A DNA stretch of 64,000 nt from Suillus spraguei (GCA_016800925.1 JABCPU010000128.1:104072-168071); one strand, 5' to 3'. Positions 35,620-48,256 are shown, numbered from the stretch's first letter. Numbers and translations are program-made. Notes: generated by a model from the letters alone, not told the origin.

Positions 35620-37335
35620 ATGCAGAATCTCCCCGTTGAGCTTCAGCTTCAAATCATCAGCTTCTTGGATGTGGAGACAATCTTTTCTCTGCGCAAGGCA
35701 TTTCCTTTCCTTTGTGGGTACAGACGCGAACTAAAGCCAAGCATTACAGACGTGCACATCCTTGTCTCAATTCACCCATGACCGCAGCTTATGGCTCAAT
35801 TTAATCTCCCGAATGTACCATGTCCTCCCGAGACCGCTTTCTAAGTTAGAAGCTACAACACTGTCGACTTTGCAGTTGGAACGTCTGATCAAAACTGCAA
35901 TGCACGTCGAACAGGTGTGGCTGCTGCCGAGGATGCACTCTTTTCTCATCCAGGAGCAATGTAATTCAGATGACTTTGAAAACTCAATTCCTCGTATCCG
36001 ATATCTAGCTTTCGTCTCCGACCACTATTTGCTGTCCTTGGGCTCTGAGGGCACAATCAACTTGTGGAAAATCAATGATGTTTTCACACCTTTTGCTGCA
36101 GAGGTCTTCGTCACATATGCTTCTTCAACATGGTATCCTTGTGCATACCATTTGAACGCAGCCGGCTCCCTACTTGCTATTGCACTGACGCATGTTGAAC
36201 TGTCAGTTACCGATTCCCTATATGCCTCCAGCTCTAATGAATGTTATTTTCTAGCGTTGCTGCAAGAATTTTGACCATCTCTCTTGATACTGATAGTTCC
36301 TCGGCATCAGATCATCCGCTTCTAGTCACTCAAGGAGAATTTTCAATATCTTCACCACAAATCATCAGAGCAATTGATGCTGATTTAGAGCTCGCTTTGC
36401 TAGCCAATACTGCGGCCTCATCATTTGAAGTTGTGAACTGGAGAACTAAAGCTCAAGCCACGATAGCACTTGGTGCTAATGATCCTGGAGATTTAGTGAG
36501 TTTGGTCAAATGAAATGACTTGTTCGGTTGAAAAATCGTATTTTCTTTGTAGTGGAATGGGGTCACTGCCATGCGGATATGTGGGCCGTATATCCTGGTG
36601 TTTAGAATGCACACCGTTGAGGCGTATCCTCTCCCCTCGCACATATCTTCTGGAGTTGAAGAGCGTTCTGATGTTCTCCCCCAACTCACATTTAGATTCC
36701 CACACACCATGACCTATCGCCGTGTGTCTCTCACGAAAACTACGTGCATAAAAGACTCTGAATCAGAAATTTATGGGCTATCCGCGCTTGCAAACGATCT
36801 ATTCCATGGAATATTTCATTTCTATGTGAAATTAACAGTACATGCCTCGCCATCATTATCCGTCTCGCCTTTGGGAGTCCGACCCATGGCAGCTGCTTCC
36901 CCACCATTTATCGCCACGCCACTACCTCAAGATTTACCGCCACCAGTCCAGTTTGGAGTCGATACAAGGACATTTATATCAGCTTGGGCATTGGGAGACT
37001 GCGGTAGACGTGGGATCTGGGTAGCAAGGTCACGGACCAGCATGATTCGTACCGTCATGGCATTCACAAATCCTCTGGATGTTAGCAATACATCAGGAGA
37101 AGCCTGGGTCTGGAGTAATGATTCACTACAGGCAAACGTCGACTCGGAAAGGCCAAGGCTGATTAATGGTCAAGCGGTTTATGATATACCTATACGAGGT
37201 TGGTCTTGGCGAGATTCGTTTGCATAGCCAAGGACTGACATTGAGCCCAAAGATGACATCACCGCGTGCGCTGTCTCAGACACTACGGGAAGAATGGCGC
37301 TTGGATCTTGGGCAGGGTCGATAACTATACTGTAA
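35620..37335 (+). CDS. F-box protein with a C-terminal beta-propeller-like region
   Basis: The start ATG gives MQNLPVELQLQIISFLDVET, an F-box that would bind Skp1 in an SCF ubiquitin ligase. After an intron whose ends near 35710-35750 I could not settle, the frame continues LSQFTHDRSLWLNLISRMY, then WD-like strands (IRYLAFVSDHYLLSLGSEGT with INLWKI; the HLNAAGSLLAIALTHVEL segment). Introns 36202-36254 and about 36492-36551 follow (DPGDL to WNGVTAM). The last exon, after an intron ending at about 37227, reads DIEPKDDITACAVSDTTGRM through GSWAGSITIL-stop (37335). An alternative end is the in-frame stop at 37227. Target unknown. Confidence 0.72.
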
Positions 37336-38179
37336 ATTTCTTACTCTTATTCTCCAATTTGTACATGCATAGACATGTCGTACTGATGACCCGGCGTTCC
37401 CTTCTACCAAGAATGCTTACAATCACTATAACCCATAGACCGCAAAACGGAATAGAATATAAACAAACATCAAGTAAATCAGCATAGCAGTTCGCTATCA
37501 TGCTGCCAGTTCCGAGCTTAAACGCAAGCCATTGTGCGTAGAGACATTGGGACCATTTTCCAGCATCAAAGCTATAGGATGAACGACGTTAAAGGTCGCC
37601 AAATCCATCTCCACTGCCGATTGCCGTTGTCCAAGGAATGCATTCATATTACAGCCTGCAGGAAGGGTACTGCAGTACGGAGAGCAGATCGATGACCTTT
37701 TAATGGAGAACTACGAACTGATCGTCCGCGGTCAGCTTGATTGACTTTAAAGGGAACAATTACCGTGATCGAATCGTAAGCAGCAAACGCCATTATCCAG
37801 AGCATACCTAAGACAGCCAGGAGCACGAATTGTTGTAACTTTTAACGTGCTGGGGGAACATGTCACGGGAAGTGTAGAACATTAGTAGACGGAATGCGGC
37901 AAAAAGTACCTTCAACCTTTTGGCGACACAACAGCTCTGTCGAATGATCAGTCATCATAATCTGTCGAATGTGATGAACCTACTATTGATATGAATCCCA
38001 TCACACAAATTGACATAATCGTGCACTTGCACAACCCTCCTCAGCAATGTATACCTCAGCCCCCACCCAAACTTTCAAACTCCGACCAACTCTATGCAGC
38101 TCAGTCCTTCCTCGTAAGTATCGATTAGCTACTCCCAAACATCATATTTTGGTCATTACCTCATGACTTGTAGCCCAGT
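37336..38179. other. Intergenic; upstream ATG at 38047
   Basis: No gene recognised. An ATG at 38047 opens a short frame (MYTSAPTQTFKLRPTL) ahead of the next gene. It could be a 5' exon or an upstream ORF, but splicing it to the main frame does not keep phase. Confidence 0.4.
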
Positions 38180-38963
38180 ATGCTACAGTCATGCACGGGT
38201 GCTGTCAGACGTGCGACGCAGAATCTGAATCACACCCCATTCCGAAGCTATAGCTCTGCGCCGTCTGCACAAGCAAGGCACGTCAAACAATCTCTGCGCA
38301 AGCTTCTTCGAGAGACAGCGCAGCCTGTGGCAGTGTCACGTCAACTTACCAGACCACGAAACTGCACCACAAAGTGATTCGTCTGTGCGAAGCCAGACAA
38401 AAGCACTATCAATCTTTCATGGCGCTACATTGTCGTCTTTCACGTCCATCGCGCTCGATCCGCATCCACTCGTTGCATTCTCTCTTCGTGTCCCATCACG
38501 GATGGCTCTGGCTCTGAATGCCCACGCATCAAATCCCCAGATGCAAATGTCGTCCCATATGGTCGTCAATATTCTCTCCGCTGCACAACCTCATATCGCA
38601 CGATTGTTCTCCAGTCCAGGTCTGCACCCCTTTTCGGAATCAGAGGTGCAGTGGACGCGGTCTGTAGATGGTCTCCCGATTATTAAAGGTGCTTTAGGGG
38701 CGTTCTCCTGCACTGTGATCGGTCGGTCGTTGCCCTTGAATGATACGCAATGGTTGCATTCGAGCATGGAGGAGTGGGAAGCGGAGGTGCAGCAAGTAGA
38801 AGGCGGAAGTGGGTTGGCTTCAGAGTTATTCATTGCGCGTGTTTTACGTGTGGAGGATGTCCAAGAGCCAGAGGGTCAATTCGAGGATGACACATTGTGG
38901 ACGTTGCCTTTACTCTACCACCAAAGAGCTTACACCACTGTGGGCAAGATACCAAACTCATAA
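38180..38963 (+). CDS. Flavin-reductase-like (FMN-binding split barrel) protein, probably mitochondrial
   Basis: Starts MLQSCTGAVRRATQNLN, an Arg-rich, acid-free leader typical of mitochondrial targeting. The core begins LRKLLRETAQPVA and continues IFHGATLSSFTSIALDPHP and LVAFSLRVPSRMA, the flavin-binding signature of the flavin_reduct family. C-terminal strands include GALGAFSC and ELFIARVLRVEDV. The two parts are in different frames; an intron 38333-38396 (gtgtca...gccag, 64 nt) joins them in phase (51 + 189 codons). That intron is inferred, and a frameshift is the alternative. The enzyme would bind FMN; electron donor and partner unknown. Confidence 0.72.
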
Positions 38964-40242
38964 CTCATCTTGAAGTTGTTCGACAATAGCCGATGATTTG
39001 TATCATCTTGTCGACATCCGCTCGTAGCTCGGAATGGCATCTGGTCTCTCCCACTGAAATGAATGAAACGCGTGATATCACATGAACCTCTAGAAGTCTA
39101 TGGCTGGAAAATAATTTACTCAACATCGCCAACGTTATATGAAGAATGAGCAACAATGGATATACATGTGCTCTAATTGTGACTACGTATTCTAAGGTGC
39201 GATATTCTCCACCGCCAGCTGATGTTAAACTAAAATCCAATTGCGACTACAGGGAAAACAATAAGCATTTCTCCGATCCCAATACAGCGGGGCCAATCAT
39301 AATGGGCGATGTGGGAAGCACCACACAGGGAACCAGTGTGCATGCATCGGCATCACAAAGACATGGTAAAAGATGCGCCACACGGGTAACCAGTCTGCAT
39401 GCATCCGCACCGCTGCTGAACATTACAAAAATGTCACAATGGGAATCTGAGTCCAAAAGCAGAAGCACAGCTCTAGCATCGGCGAGTTGCCACATCTGAG
39501 ATCATTTGCGATGACGAGCGTACCTTCAGGACGAGAGTGCTGGTCCATCATCGGTGCTATCACCAACAAAATAGATCCGATGTCCTTCAGTTTACAATGC
39601 GGCGATCGCGGTGTCATTACCCTCAGGAGTATATGCGGCCAGAGCATTGTTAAGCTGGACGCCGATGGAATTTGCAAGAACGGCAGGTCGCGTGTTGCTG
39701 CTAATACATACTTGACATTGCTTGCGATCCACTCGAGTGCACTCACACAAGATCGCGGGGTATCGGCAAAGACTGAAGAACACGACCACTTCACCACCGA
39801 GTGTGACTGCGAAGAGTGTAAGACTCGATGACCGAAGATCCGAGGAAAGCGGGTGAGAGCAAGGACTTCCAATTCCCTTTCCTACATAGGAGCGAGATGA
39901 CGTCCGCAATGCTGTTTTTCATAAGCACAGCCGGCTACTAGATCATCAGATGAGGTTCACCGACTCTACCACCAGACATTTCGTCTTGATCCGAGCGTCG
40001 ACTCGTCTGTGATCATGGTTTGTTTGACGGAGACAAACTGAGTGGAAATAGAGACTTGCAGGTTGGAAAGCGTGCTAAGATCACAAGGAGTACCGTTGAG
40101 CTCAGGTAGCGACAAGAATCAACAGCACAAACTTGTGGTTGATGCAAAATTAACAAATGTGTAATTATGGAATTGGTGGCGGAGATTGAAATGTTTACTC
40201 GCCCAAACCTCGAGTTGCTCAGCTGAGTTGCCTCAGAACAGG
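38964..40242. other. No recognised gene; contains a direct repeat
   Basis: Overlapping ORFs of about 100-150 codons lie on both strands at 39150-39910, but none shows a family motif and I could not assemble a coherent spliced reading. Codon and repeat patterns give no decision. Confidence 0.35.
39321..39409 (+). repeat. Imperfect 32-bp direct repeat, two copies 57 bp apart
   Basis: Copy 1 (39321-39352) and copy 2 (39378-39409) both read ccacac-ggg-aaccagt-tgcatgcatc-gca with four to five differences. Confidence 0.75.
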
Positions 40243-40810
40243 ATGTTACCGTCAAGGTTTCTTCGTAACATCAGCACCGTCCTTATACCCTACAGTGCCC
40301 ACGTCATACCATGCGCTAAATTTTCATCTAGAAGGGTTTCAAAATTGCCTTGTCTTTCCTTTAGAACTATCCGATCAAATTCATCCTTGCACCCGTCTAA
40401 GCCTTCGGTTTCGCACTCGTCTACCTCGGAACAAATCAAGGACGATTCTCCTATCAAAGAGGCTCGTTTGGGCATCGTGTTTACATGTACAGCGGAAGGA
40501 TGCTCTCATCGTTCTTCGCACACCTTTACAAAGCGTGCATACGAACGTGGTATTGTCATCGTCCAATGCCCCGGATGCAAAAATAGGTGCGTTCGCGTCA
40601 ATTTCATCGCTGCTAGATATCACAATTTATTTTTTCCCTTTCAGACATCTCATCGCAGATAATCTCGGTTGGTTCAAGGACAGCACGGAGGATGGAAAAC
40701 TCAGAAATGTCGAGGATCTCCTCAACGCTCGCGGCGAAAGCGTCCAAAGAGGTTCCTTGGATGCTAATGGTGTAGTGGAATATGTTGATAATGAAGTTGG
40801 TAGAAAGTGA
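40243..40810 (+). CDS. ZIM17: DNL-type zinc-finger protein Zim17/Hep1, mitochondrial Hsp70 escort
   Basis: Exons 40243-40586 and 40645-40810 (58-nt intron), 169 aa. The N terminus (MLPSRFLRNISTVLIPYSAH) is a basic presequence for matrix import. The DNL zinc finger follows: FTCTAEGCSHRSSHTFTKRA with CPGCKNR, four Cys for zinc, then RHLIADNLGWFKDSTEDGKL across the splice junction, the conserved family core. Zim17 keeps mitochondrial Hsp70 soluble and so supports protein import and Fe-S work. The fungal spacing C-x4-C in the first pair is seen here. The in-frame start at 40186 is less likely because it precedes the presequence. Confidence 0.93.
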
Positions 40811-41874
40811 ATGGAGCACTCCAGAGTCGGTGTGTCTGATCCCATAGCCACTTTGGCAACTTTAGCTAACAGTTTGAGTTGCTCCACTCTTCTGGGAGTC
40901 AACATCATTCCCCCTAATACCGTATCTGGTGTGATTCTCATCTTGTCATTTAATAATTGGAACAATGACACCCGCGGCCGCCTGCAACCCATGACCTCGT
41001 TATACGCGAATCGTGACTCAAGCAAACGGCATGCCGGGGTTCTGTAATAATTGTATAGCTGCATTCTCGTACGTTTGTCTTCACAGCAATGTTCCAACTT
41101 CCCACCTCTATCCAGCGTACATTCAAGCTGAAGTTGACCCCCGTCCGACGACTTGTAAAATGTGCGTTAGCGCTTCAGAATTAAACATTCATTACTATGC
41201 ATAATGAATCCCAGACAGTATGGTACGATGTAGGTAGCACTGCCACAGACTTAAGTCCGAATCCCGTAGCAAACGTTACCCGTGTCACGCCCTGTGACGC
41301 TCCTGGCCAGCATGCTCCAACCTGCATTTTATTTCCTTCTCTGAATGTTCTCTGTGTTCGGCCTTTACTGTTCAGCTGGCTAGCACTATATCAAGCCAGA
41401 TTTTTTCGCGACTTTGGGTTACTTCTAATTTTGATATTTTGCCTAGTTTCCGTTTTCCAGGCTACTTGGCAACTAAGTGGGCTTTGAGAACCTACTACTT
41501 AATAACCATGGGACCAGACAGGACTTTCGTCGGATGTTTTTATAGAGACTCAACGTTCAAGGTGCAACCATCGTGGACATCTCAATTGAAGGTATGGAGA
41601 TTATAACGGACGCCGTAGGCAGGTCCTAGCCATCGTTATTCTCTGCAGATTTGTCTCGCGAAGGCAAGGTTAAAAGCGTCTGTCACTCGAATTCCAACTT
41701 TCTGAACTGTCCGGGTGATTGAGATGACGAAAAGTGTGATAAACTACAGTGGAAATATGTGGTATATACTAAGAAAACAGTTGATGTACGTGATAGTTAA
41801 CTTGAAGCTGTACAATATATAAACTGAATTGTGAATGTCCAGACTACGAGACGTATCAACTTCGAACCAAACTA
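40811..41874. other. No recognised gene
   Basis: ORFs on both strands (for example 40819-41097 minus, 41197-41487 plus with a hydrophobic end LLLILIFCLVSVF) lack family similarity, splice support or start context. Confidence 0.35.
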
Positions 41875-42915
41875 TTATGCGTTAAGAGGTCGTTTCATGT
41901 GGTGACTTGATGATCCAGCGTCAGTTATTATCGACGGTCCACGTGCGGAAGTGGTCCTGCGAGAAGGATATTTTATGATGCTGGCTTGCTGTCCACTGCA
42001 CGCATGGCCCTGTTCGTCGAGGACTGGAGTGCCTTGTGAATCATCTCGCGCCAAGGGCAGTGCAATTCTGACCTTCCTGCGAGTCGTGTCCCGATCCTGA
42101 ATACCCTCCAGTCCAGCCAGAGACCGGTGACGAGACCGAACACCGGTATTGTCCAAGGTACCTTTAGACTTCGAGATAGTAATTTCCAGGGATGGGTGAC
42201 CACCATCCAGTTCAACAGCAGATATGGCTGCATCGTAAACCCATACTCCCCCAGCAAGTGGCCCACTGATAGATTTTCGCCTCCCAACGCAGCGTTTCTT
42301 CAACACTCGGCTGAAGTCATTCGCACGTGCTGGCGATATGGGAGCTTGTTCTCGGGAAAGCGCTTTCCCCTTGGATTTCGTGTTTATTATGGACTGACTC
42401 CTAGACCGTGCAACATTCCTCCCTACAACTCCTTCCTTCCCTGTGCCCTCTTTCGTCACCTCCTGCATCCTCTCCGCGAGAGGTTTAAATTGTTCCTTTG
42501 ACGCTTCCACAGCACTCTTCACCTTCTCCGCCCATTCGTCGACGTTGTATAATTTGTGGAGCATAAGCTTGAATGTAAACGGATGGTGCTCTCCAAGTGG
42601 AAATGTAAGGCTCCCCACATCCTCCGCTACATCGATTGTATTCTGCGTCGTGGGTGCAACACCGACAGTGTTGCTACGGGGGCGTCCTGTTAGCTTGTGA
42701 AGGCACTCTTGTTTGCGTTGAGCGCGTAATGAAAGAACGGTAGACAAATTCTTCAGGACTGGTGCGAATTCTGCAGGAACTGATTGGATGTCGTCCACCG
42801 AGATCGCTAGTTCCGTCGACCCCCTAGCGCGCCGTGTCGCAATGCGGTCAAATAATTCAAATAGCCGAGCAAATTCGGCTGCCTTTGGGTTGGTTTTTGT
42901 AATAGCAGTCGCCAT
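41875..42915 (-). CDS. Single-exon fungal protein of unknown function
   Basis: Not recognised. I prefer the ATG at 42915 (MATAITKTNPKAAEFARLFE) over the one at 42957. The 346-residue product has a helical N-terminal half (FARLFELFDRIATRRARGS, APVLKNLSTVLSLRAQRKQE, WAEKVKSAVEASKEQFKPLA) and a basic, Ser-rich second half with several KSKGK/RR clusters suggesting nuclear location. No catalytic motif or membrane segment. It is an uninterrupted frame in an intron-rich genome, with no antisense gene evident. Likely real. Confidence 0.6.
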   Translation of the reverse strand: MATAITKTNPKAAEFARLFELFDRIATRRARGSTELAISVDDIQSVPAEFAPVLKNLSTVLSLRAQRKQECLHKLTGRPRSNTVGVAPTTQNTIDVAEDVGSLTFPLGEHHPFTFKLMLHKLYNVDEWAEKVKSAVEASKEQFKPLAERMQEVTKEGTGKEGVVGRNVARSRSQSIINTKSKGKALSREQAPISPARANDFSRVLKKRCVGRRKSISGPLAGGVWVYDAAISAVELDGGHPSLEITISKSKGTLDNTGVRSRHRSLAGLEGIQDRDTTRRKVRIALPLARDDSQGTPVLDEQGHACSGQQASIIKYPSRRTTSARGPSIITDAGSSSHHMKRPLNA

Positions 42916-43388
42916 AATAGAGTATAAGTCAACGATGGGTGAGATGTATAAACTCAACGAGTGATGCTTTCAGAGCCACTTGGGAGTTGGGGTACGAGGG
43001 GAAAACGCGAGGGTCGAGTAGTCCTTATGATTTTCTCGGCTACTGAATGTTCACAGTGGATCTGTCTAATCTGTGGACATCCATGTGTGATTTGACAATC
43101 AGTCTAAGCTGTGGACTGGACCACATTCCATATATGCTGAACTACCTCCGAGTGGCACAATCCATGAGCCCATTGTTCTGAGCCCCTCTATTCCTTTCTT
43201 TCTATCCGATATGATGCGATCCTTTTATTGCTCAACGCATGACTTATAATGAGATAGTAAACAGAAGCATCAATTGCATCGTAACAGAACAGGGGGAACA
43301 TTTCATAGACGAAATGACACTACAGTGCCTCTATGGTTTGGTATGAATGGAGAAGAAACGTTTGCTCGTCTGATTACAAAATCACACA
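42916..43388. other. Intergenic, no gene
   Basis: Lies between two minus-strand genes; promoter of the 41875-42915 gene and 3' region of the F-box gene. Confidence 0.5.
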
Positions 43389-44872
43389 TCACCATGGTCT
43401 CCTACGCACTCGCACCCTTCCATTCGCGCGTAGAATGTATGCCGTAGTCCTCCTACGCCAATCGCCAACCTTGTTGTCGTCTGGCTCGAAGACCTGAGAT
43501 GTGAAAAACGAACTCCAGCCGACCGTGCGTAATGTCTTGATTTTCCTTGCGAGCGCGAGACTTGCCTCCAGCTCTCGTGTGCACACCTTGGAGACGGATG
43601 CGATGAGCTTGCATGTACGGCAGAGCTCTGGGCCATGGGGAAAGGGAAGATCTTCAGTGCACGCTCCGAAGTGAAACTCTTCTTTTTTGTCGTCCTTGTC
43701 TACTGAGCACGATATGAGTTCAGTGGTAGTCTCTGTGTCCAGTTGACTAAGGATGTTTTCGGTAGGCGGAGATACAGCTTTGAGACTAAACGTTGTTCGG
43801 AGCGTATGATCGAATATCGATGGGGTGTTGTAGTGCTCGACATGCTTTTCTACTATTTCCTCGTCTGAAAGAAAGATACCAAGGTGAATATCAGTCAACT
43901 GGGTTAGTGGTTTTAGAGAATCCGCGAAGTTGTCCTGTCAAGCGTCGGATTTTGTTGAAAATAACGTGATACAGCTCACCATACCGTCAATGTCGTGATG
44001 TCATTGAAGTAATTCGGGATTGGCGAGTGCACGACTGCAGTTGAGCTTTCTTCAAAGCAAGGCCAGCAGCAGGAGACGTCTAGCTGTTCCGAGCAACTGA
44101 GGTGCAGGACCTTTACAGAAGGGAACGTAGATGCAACGGTTTTCAGCAAAGGTACGTCAATTCTCCAGAGGTTTGTCATTGTAAGAGACGTCAGCTGAGG
44201 AGGGAACCGCTGAATCAGGGTAATTGCTAGTGGTGAAAAGATGCGTTTGAGTCGGCTTGTCTGAGATTGCCTTCCGTCTGATGAGAAAGATACCATCAGA
44301 TGTTTCAGGTTCCTATAGAGAGTTGGGTGCCACGATTCTGGTTCGAGAGCGTGTGATGGTGCAATAAGTGTTCTGTCGAGTTTATCAGTGAGTGTGTGAA
44401 AGCCTATATACGAGCAAACGCACTTGGTGTAGTCAAGGCCAACACTGTCGCACGGGGCATTGCGAGAAACCAATGAGAAGTGAAAATTTGTATATGCAGC
44501 AAGTTGCTTTGCAGACGCAACGCGAATGAAAGAAAAATAATGGCGCAGAGCGACACGTCTAAACTGAGAACAGACCAGAGAGAACGAGTGGATATGAAAG
44601 AAGCAGCCAGACGGGCAAGAGTCGAACAAGAAAAAAGCGATATAATCCACGATCTCGATCGGAAGTTGAGGTGTCTTTAGGTGAGTGATTGTTTTTTGAT
44701 CTGCTGCCAAGATGCCCTTTGGTTGGCTCTCGCGTTGCTCTGGAGCTGGCGATGTAAAAGCATGGGTATATGCACTCGGCGAGCTAGCAATCAGTGAGTC
44801 ATGATCATCCTCGTCAAAATCGTCTTCAAATTCAGAGCTCTCCGACGAGGTTGTATCACAATTTAGAGACAT
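43389..44872 (-). CDS. F-box-like protein
   Basis: Exons 44872-43985 and 43934-43389, with a 50-nt intron joining ITTLT to DNFADSL; 477 aa. An acidic N terminus (SSEFEDDFDEDDHDS) precedes an F-box-like segment TPQLPIEIVDYIAFFLFDS (about residues 67-85) with HSFSLVCSQFRRVALRHYF, the usual continuation of fungal F-box proteins. Leucine-rich strands follow (FPPQLTSLTMTNLWRIDVPL, FPSVKVLHLSCSEQLDV). The C-terminal exon is less structured, with KKEEFHFGACTEDLPF and a Cys pair ELCRTCKL. It would be a substrate receptor in an SCF complex; substrate unknown. It is divergent from SIR2 with a 267-bp shared upstream region. Confidence 0.72.
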
Positions 44873-45139
44873 TGTTGTTGGAGGGAGGAGAGAAGCAACG
44901 ATTTGGTCTTCAGATAACCATAGTACAGTATCAGGGGTATCACGTGTGCGCTCAATTAGTGATCACGTGAAATAATATACGATAATGAATTGCAGTTTCG
45001 ACTTTGGAACAAAGTTCAACAAACGCCAAGTTGGCGAGGGCTTGCGCTTGAGCCTTGCAACTGGCTCAGGAGGCATTGTAATTTGTTGAAGACCAGTTAA
45101 GTACACCTCAAAGTATACTCGTTAGCTGAGCCATCTCAA

Positions 45140-47904
45140 ATGGAGGGTAAGACTAATGGGTTTACTTTTGCAGATTGGCACCTCGATCCTCTTTCACAAA
45201 TGTGCACGCCAAATGGGCAACCTAATGTTCCTAAAGTTCATCAAACAACTGCAGAAAACAATGGAAGAGCACAGGTGTATAGCGCACTATGCACTCTTCA
45301 GTTAAGAGCCTTCATAGATGCTGCAGAAGATGTGGACGTGGACCCAGATACAATCGAGGACCTGCTCGAAGGTTTGGAAGACGGAGATGAAGAAGAGGAA
45401 ATACAAGAGAGTGACCTCGATGAAGATTTGGACTCAGAAACTTTGGCTCTCTCTGCGCATGAACAGGACAGTGCTATAGAGAAGAGTGGCGACCTAGACA
45501 ATCTCGAGATGGAAACCGAGGTCGTAGAACGATTGAAACGGGAAGGTAGGTATTTTCATTAATGTCGAAGTATAAAAGTGCAGTCCACGGAACTTCTTAT
45601 CAATGAAGCCTATGTCCTTGGGCTGATGTTACTTCTACCTTAGCAGATGAAGCATGGTCGAAGGAAGAAACTCGAAAGATGATGCATCACTTGAAAGAAC
45701 GCGGTAAGCCCACGTCCCACCAAACACGAAAGGTGTTGGCTCAAATACCATACGCTATATCACATCCCTACAGGAATGAGTTCCTTCGTCAGAGAATATG
45801 TTATCACTCAAAATATTCCGATAGTGAAACTTCTGTTCGCTTTCGGGATTTCCTTGGTAACCCTGTCATTTCATATACAATGTAACTTGTTAACTTGGAC
45901 CATTAGTGCCCTGAATTGCGGAATAAGCAACCTCAAACAATGCTATATTTTCTGCGGGTCGCAATGTCTAAAGAGTGGGTAAAACCTCATAAGCCCTCTT
46001 GAGCATCGCTAACAATGATTCGAATGTTTCGCACATAAGGCTTCATCTCAGGGAAAAACTGCCTCAGTATAACACCGTTTCCGATGCGGTTTCCCTAATC
46101 CAAGCCTCAAAGCGTGTGGTTGTGCTCACTGGCGCTGGCATCAGTCTGTCTTCCCCCCTTCGATTAGGATTGCATCACTGAATCTGTGCACAGGCGTCTC
46201 ATGCGGTATTCCAGACTTCAGTGTGTGACTCTCCTTTTTTGTTGAACGTAGTATCATGAAAGGTTGTTTAGGGTCGCATAATGGCTTGTACGCGACGCTG
46301 AAGGAACAGGGGATCTATGACCTCGATGACCCTCAACAGATGTAAGATGATCAATTGTTCCACATGCTCCCAATCTGATGCCTGTTAGGTTTGATATACA
46401 CTATTTCAGAGAAAACCCTGCAGGTGAGAGACCTCGTCTTCTGCGAGGCATCGCTAACCCGGATTGCTTTACACAGTATTCTAGTAAGTATTGATGCTCT
46501 ATTATACCTGACCACAGGCTGAGATTGTAGCTATCAAGCTCATTTGCAAGGTTGTTTCTCCGACTCCGAGAGACAATACTTTCATTGATGCGATAATTAC
46601 AGCCAGATATATCCGTCTAATTTTATACCTTCTCCTTGTCATCGATTCATCAAAGCTATAGAAGATAGAGGCAAGGTAGGTGGCATGTTTTCCATGGGGT
46701 TATTGAACTTTACGAAGGTCATCAACAGCTTCTTAGGGTAAGTCCTGTCATACCCTCTCCTCGCCTGAATTTGACGAATGCTATCATCAGAACTACACCC
46801 AGAACATTGATACACTAGAAACACTCACCGGAATTACTCGTGTATTGCAGTGCCATGGATCATTCGCGACTGCTACGTGCATCCAGTGCAGACGGCATAT
46901 ACCAGGGACCGAAATCGAAAAAGATATCATGGAACATCGTGTCCCATTCTGCACCGTATGCATAAAGGCCAAGAGGGAAGCAGAGGAAGTCCGCCAAGCT
47001 GCTTTCAAGAAAAAGGCCAAGAAGCGAGGTAGGAAGGAATGGGAGGAGGGGAGTGATGAAGAGGAAGAGGCAATACCAGTTGGCGTGATGAAGGTCAGTC
47101 TGCTTCCTGTTGTTCTGTTTATGTATGCGAGTTCTTGATGACGCGAGTGTGCAGCCGGACATCACTTTCTTTGGAGAGAAGCTTGCGGATGACTTTGAGC
47201 ACGCTCTTGAAGACGATCGAGATAAAGTTGATTTATTAATCGTCATCGGAACCTCACTGAAGGTCTCACCTGTATCCGAGATTCTGTGTAAGTTATAAAT
47301 GCATACGATTCTAAGACGAGCAGCTGATTTTCGGTAGCACATCTTCCGCATTCTGTTCCCCAGGTCGGTGCCTTACAATCAGTGTGCTGTCTGTTCTGAG
47401 CTATGTGTCGTGGTAGATTCTGATCAACAAAACCCCTGTCCGACATATTAATCCTGATGTTCGTACACAGATCTCACCTGCGGTATCGATGGCACTAACC
47501 ACCTGTTTGCAACGATTAGATCGTCCTTCTTGGAAATGCAGATGATATTGTGCAACACCTCTGCGAGCAGCTTTCATGGGAGTTGCCACCACCGCTGGAG
47601 AAGCGCCTCGAGGTTCCGTCACTAGCGAGACCAGCAAAGCGCACCTCAGGTGAGATAATGGACAAAATGGAGCCCATCCGTGTTGCAAAGAGGTGTGTCA
47701 TCAAATCATATAATGATCCCTGCACGCTGTTTGATTGAGTCTTCACTTAGCCACGTATGGCTATTTGAAGGAGCCGAGGGGGGCAAGTGGGTACGGGATA
47801 TCGAGGAAAGGTTCTCGGAAGGAAATGCGGGGTCTGGGTCGCATGCAATGCAAGGTCGAGTCCTGAAAGAGGGTCCAGAGGCAAAGAAGTCACGGACAAG
47901 TTGA
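45140..47904 (+). CDS. SIR2: SIR2-family NAD-dependent histone deacetylase
   Basis: Nuclear class I sirtuin. The acidic N-terminal exon ([20 protein letters not shown]) leads to [20 protein letters not shown], then the catalytic core: [80 protein letters not shown] (catalytic His), Zn-ribbon pairs CIQC and CTVC, a Lys/Glu insert, [52 protein letters not shown]. About 17 exons include three microexons: 46477-46483 (7 nt), 46539-46550 (12 nt), 46729-46737 (9 nt). The junction near 45970-46046 is uncertain. All key residues are present, so it should be active in silencing. Confidence 0.93.
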
Positions 47905-48256
47905 CATTGTAACACTGGCGTCCTTCGACGTGCTTTGCTTCTGTCGAACGAAGACATGGACGTTGCGGTGGCCACGAACTTGATGTACTTTACTTATATA
48001 GAACTCCATGCTTGTGATACTCGTAGTAGGTTATATTGTTCGTGACACAGGAAGCGTCACTCGATACGCTTGCCTCAAAAAATAAAACCCTTCAAGGATA
48101 GTGCCAGTACATGACTGGCTAGCAGATATGATAAACGCACTCGTTATTTTAGTCATGGGAATCAACATCAAGGGCTACCAGCCATCTTATGGTAAATATT
48201 ATACTCGCCGATAAATTGCCACACAACGTGAAAGATTTGGTATATTACCCACAAGT
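47905..48256. other. Convergent intergenic region SIR2/KEI1
   Basis: 3' regions of two tail-to-tail genes; nothing else seen. Confidence 0.5.

Noticed and set aside
38047..38113. Upstream ATG as first exon of the flavin-reductase-like gene
   Set aside because: The best splice to the next segment changes phase; the ATG at 38180 gives a clean mitochondrial leader.
39423..39909. Minus-strand ORFs of 105-149 codons
   Set aside because: No recognisable motif, no consistent splice model, and similar-sized ORFs on the opposite strand.
40819..41097. Minus-strand ORF beyond ZIM17
   Set aside because: Mostly antisense of low-information sequence; no homology seen.
45148..45176. Possible 29-nt intron at the SIR2 start (gtaaga...tttgcag)
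   Set aside because: Perfect-looking ends, but it is far shorter than any other intron in the window and the frame is open without it.
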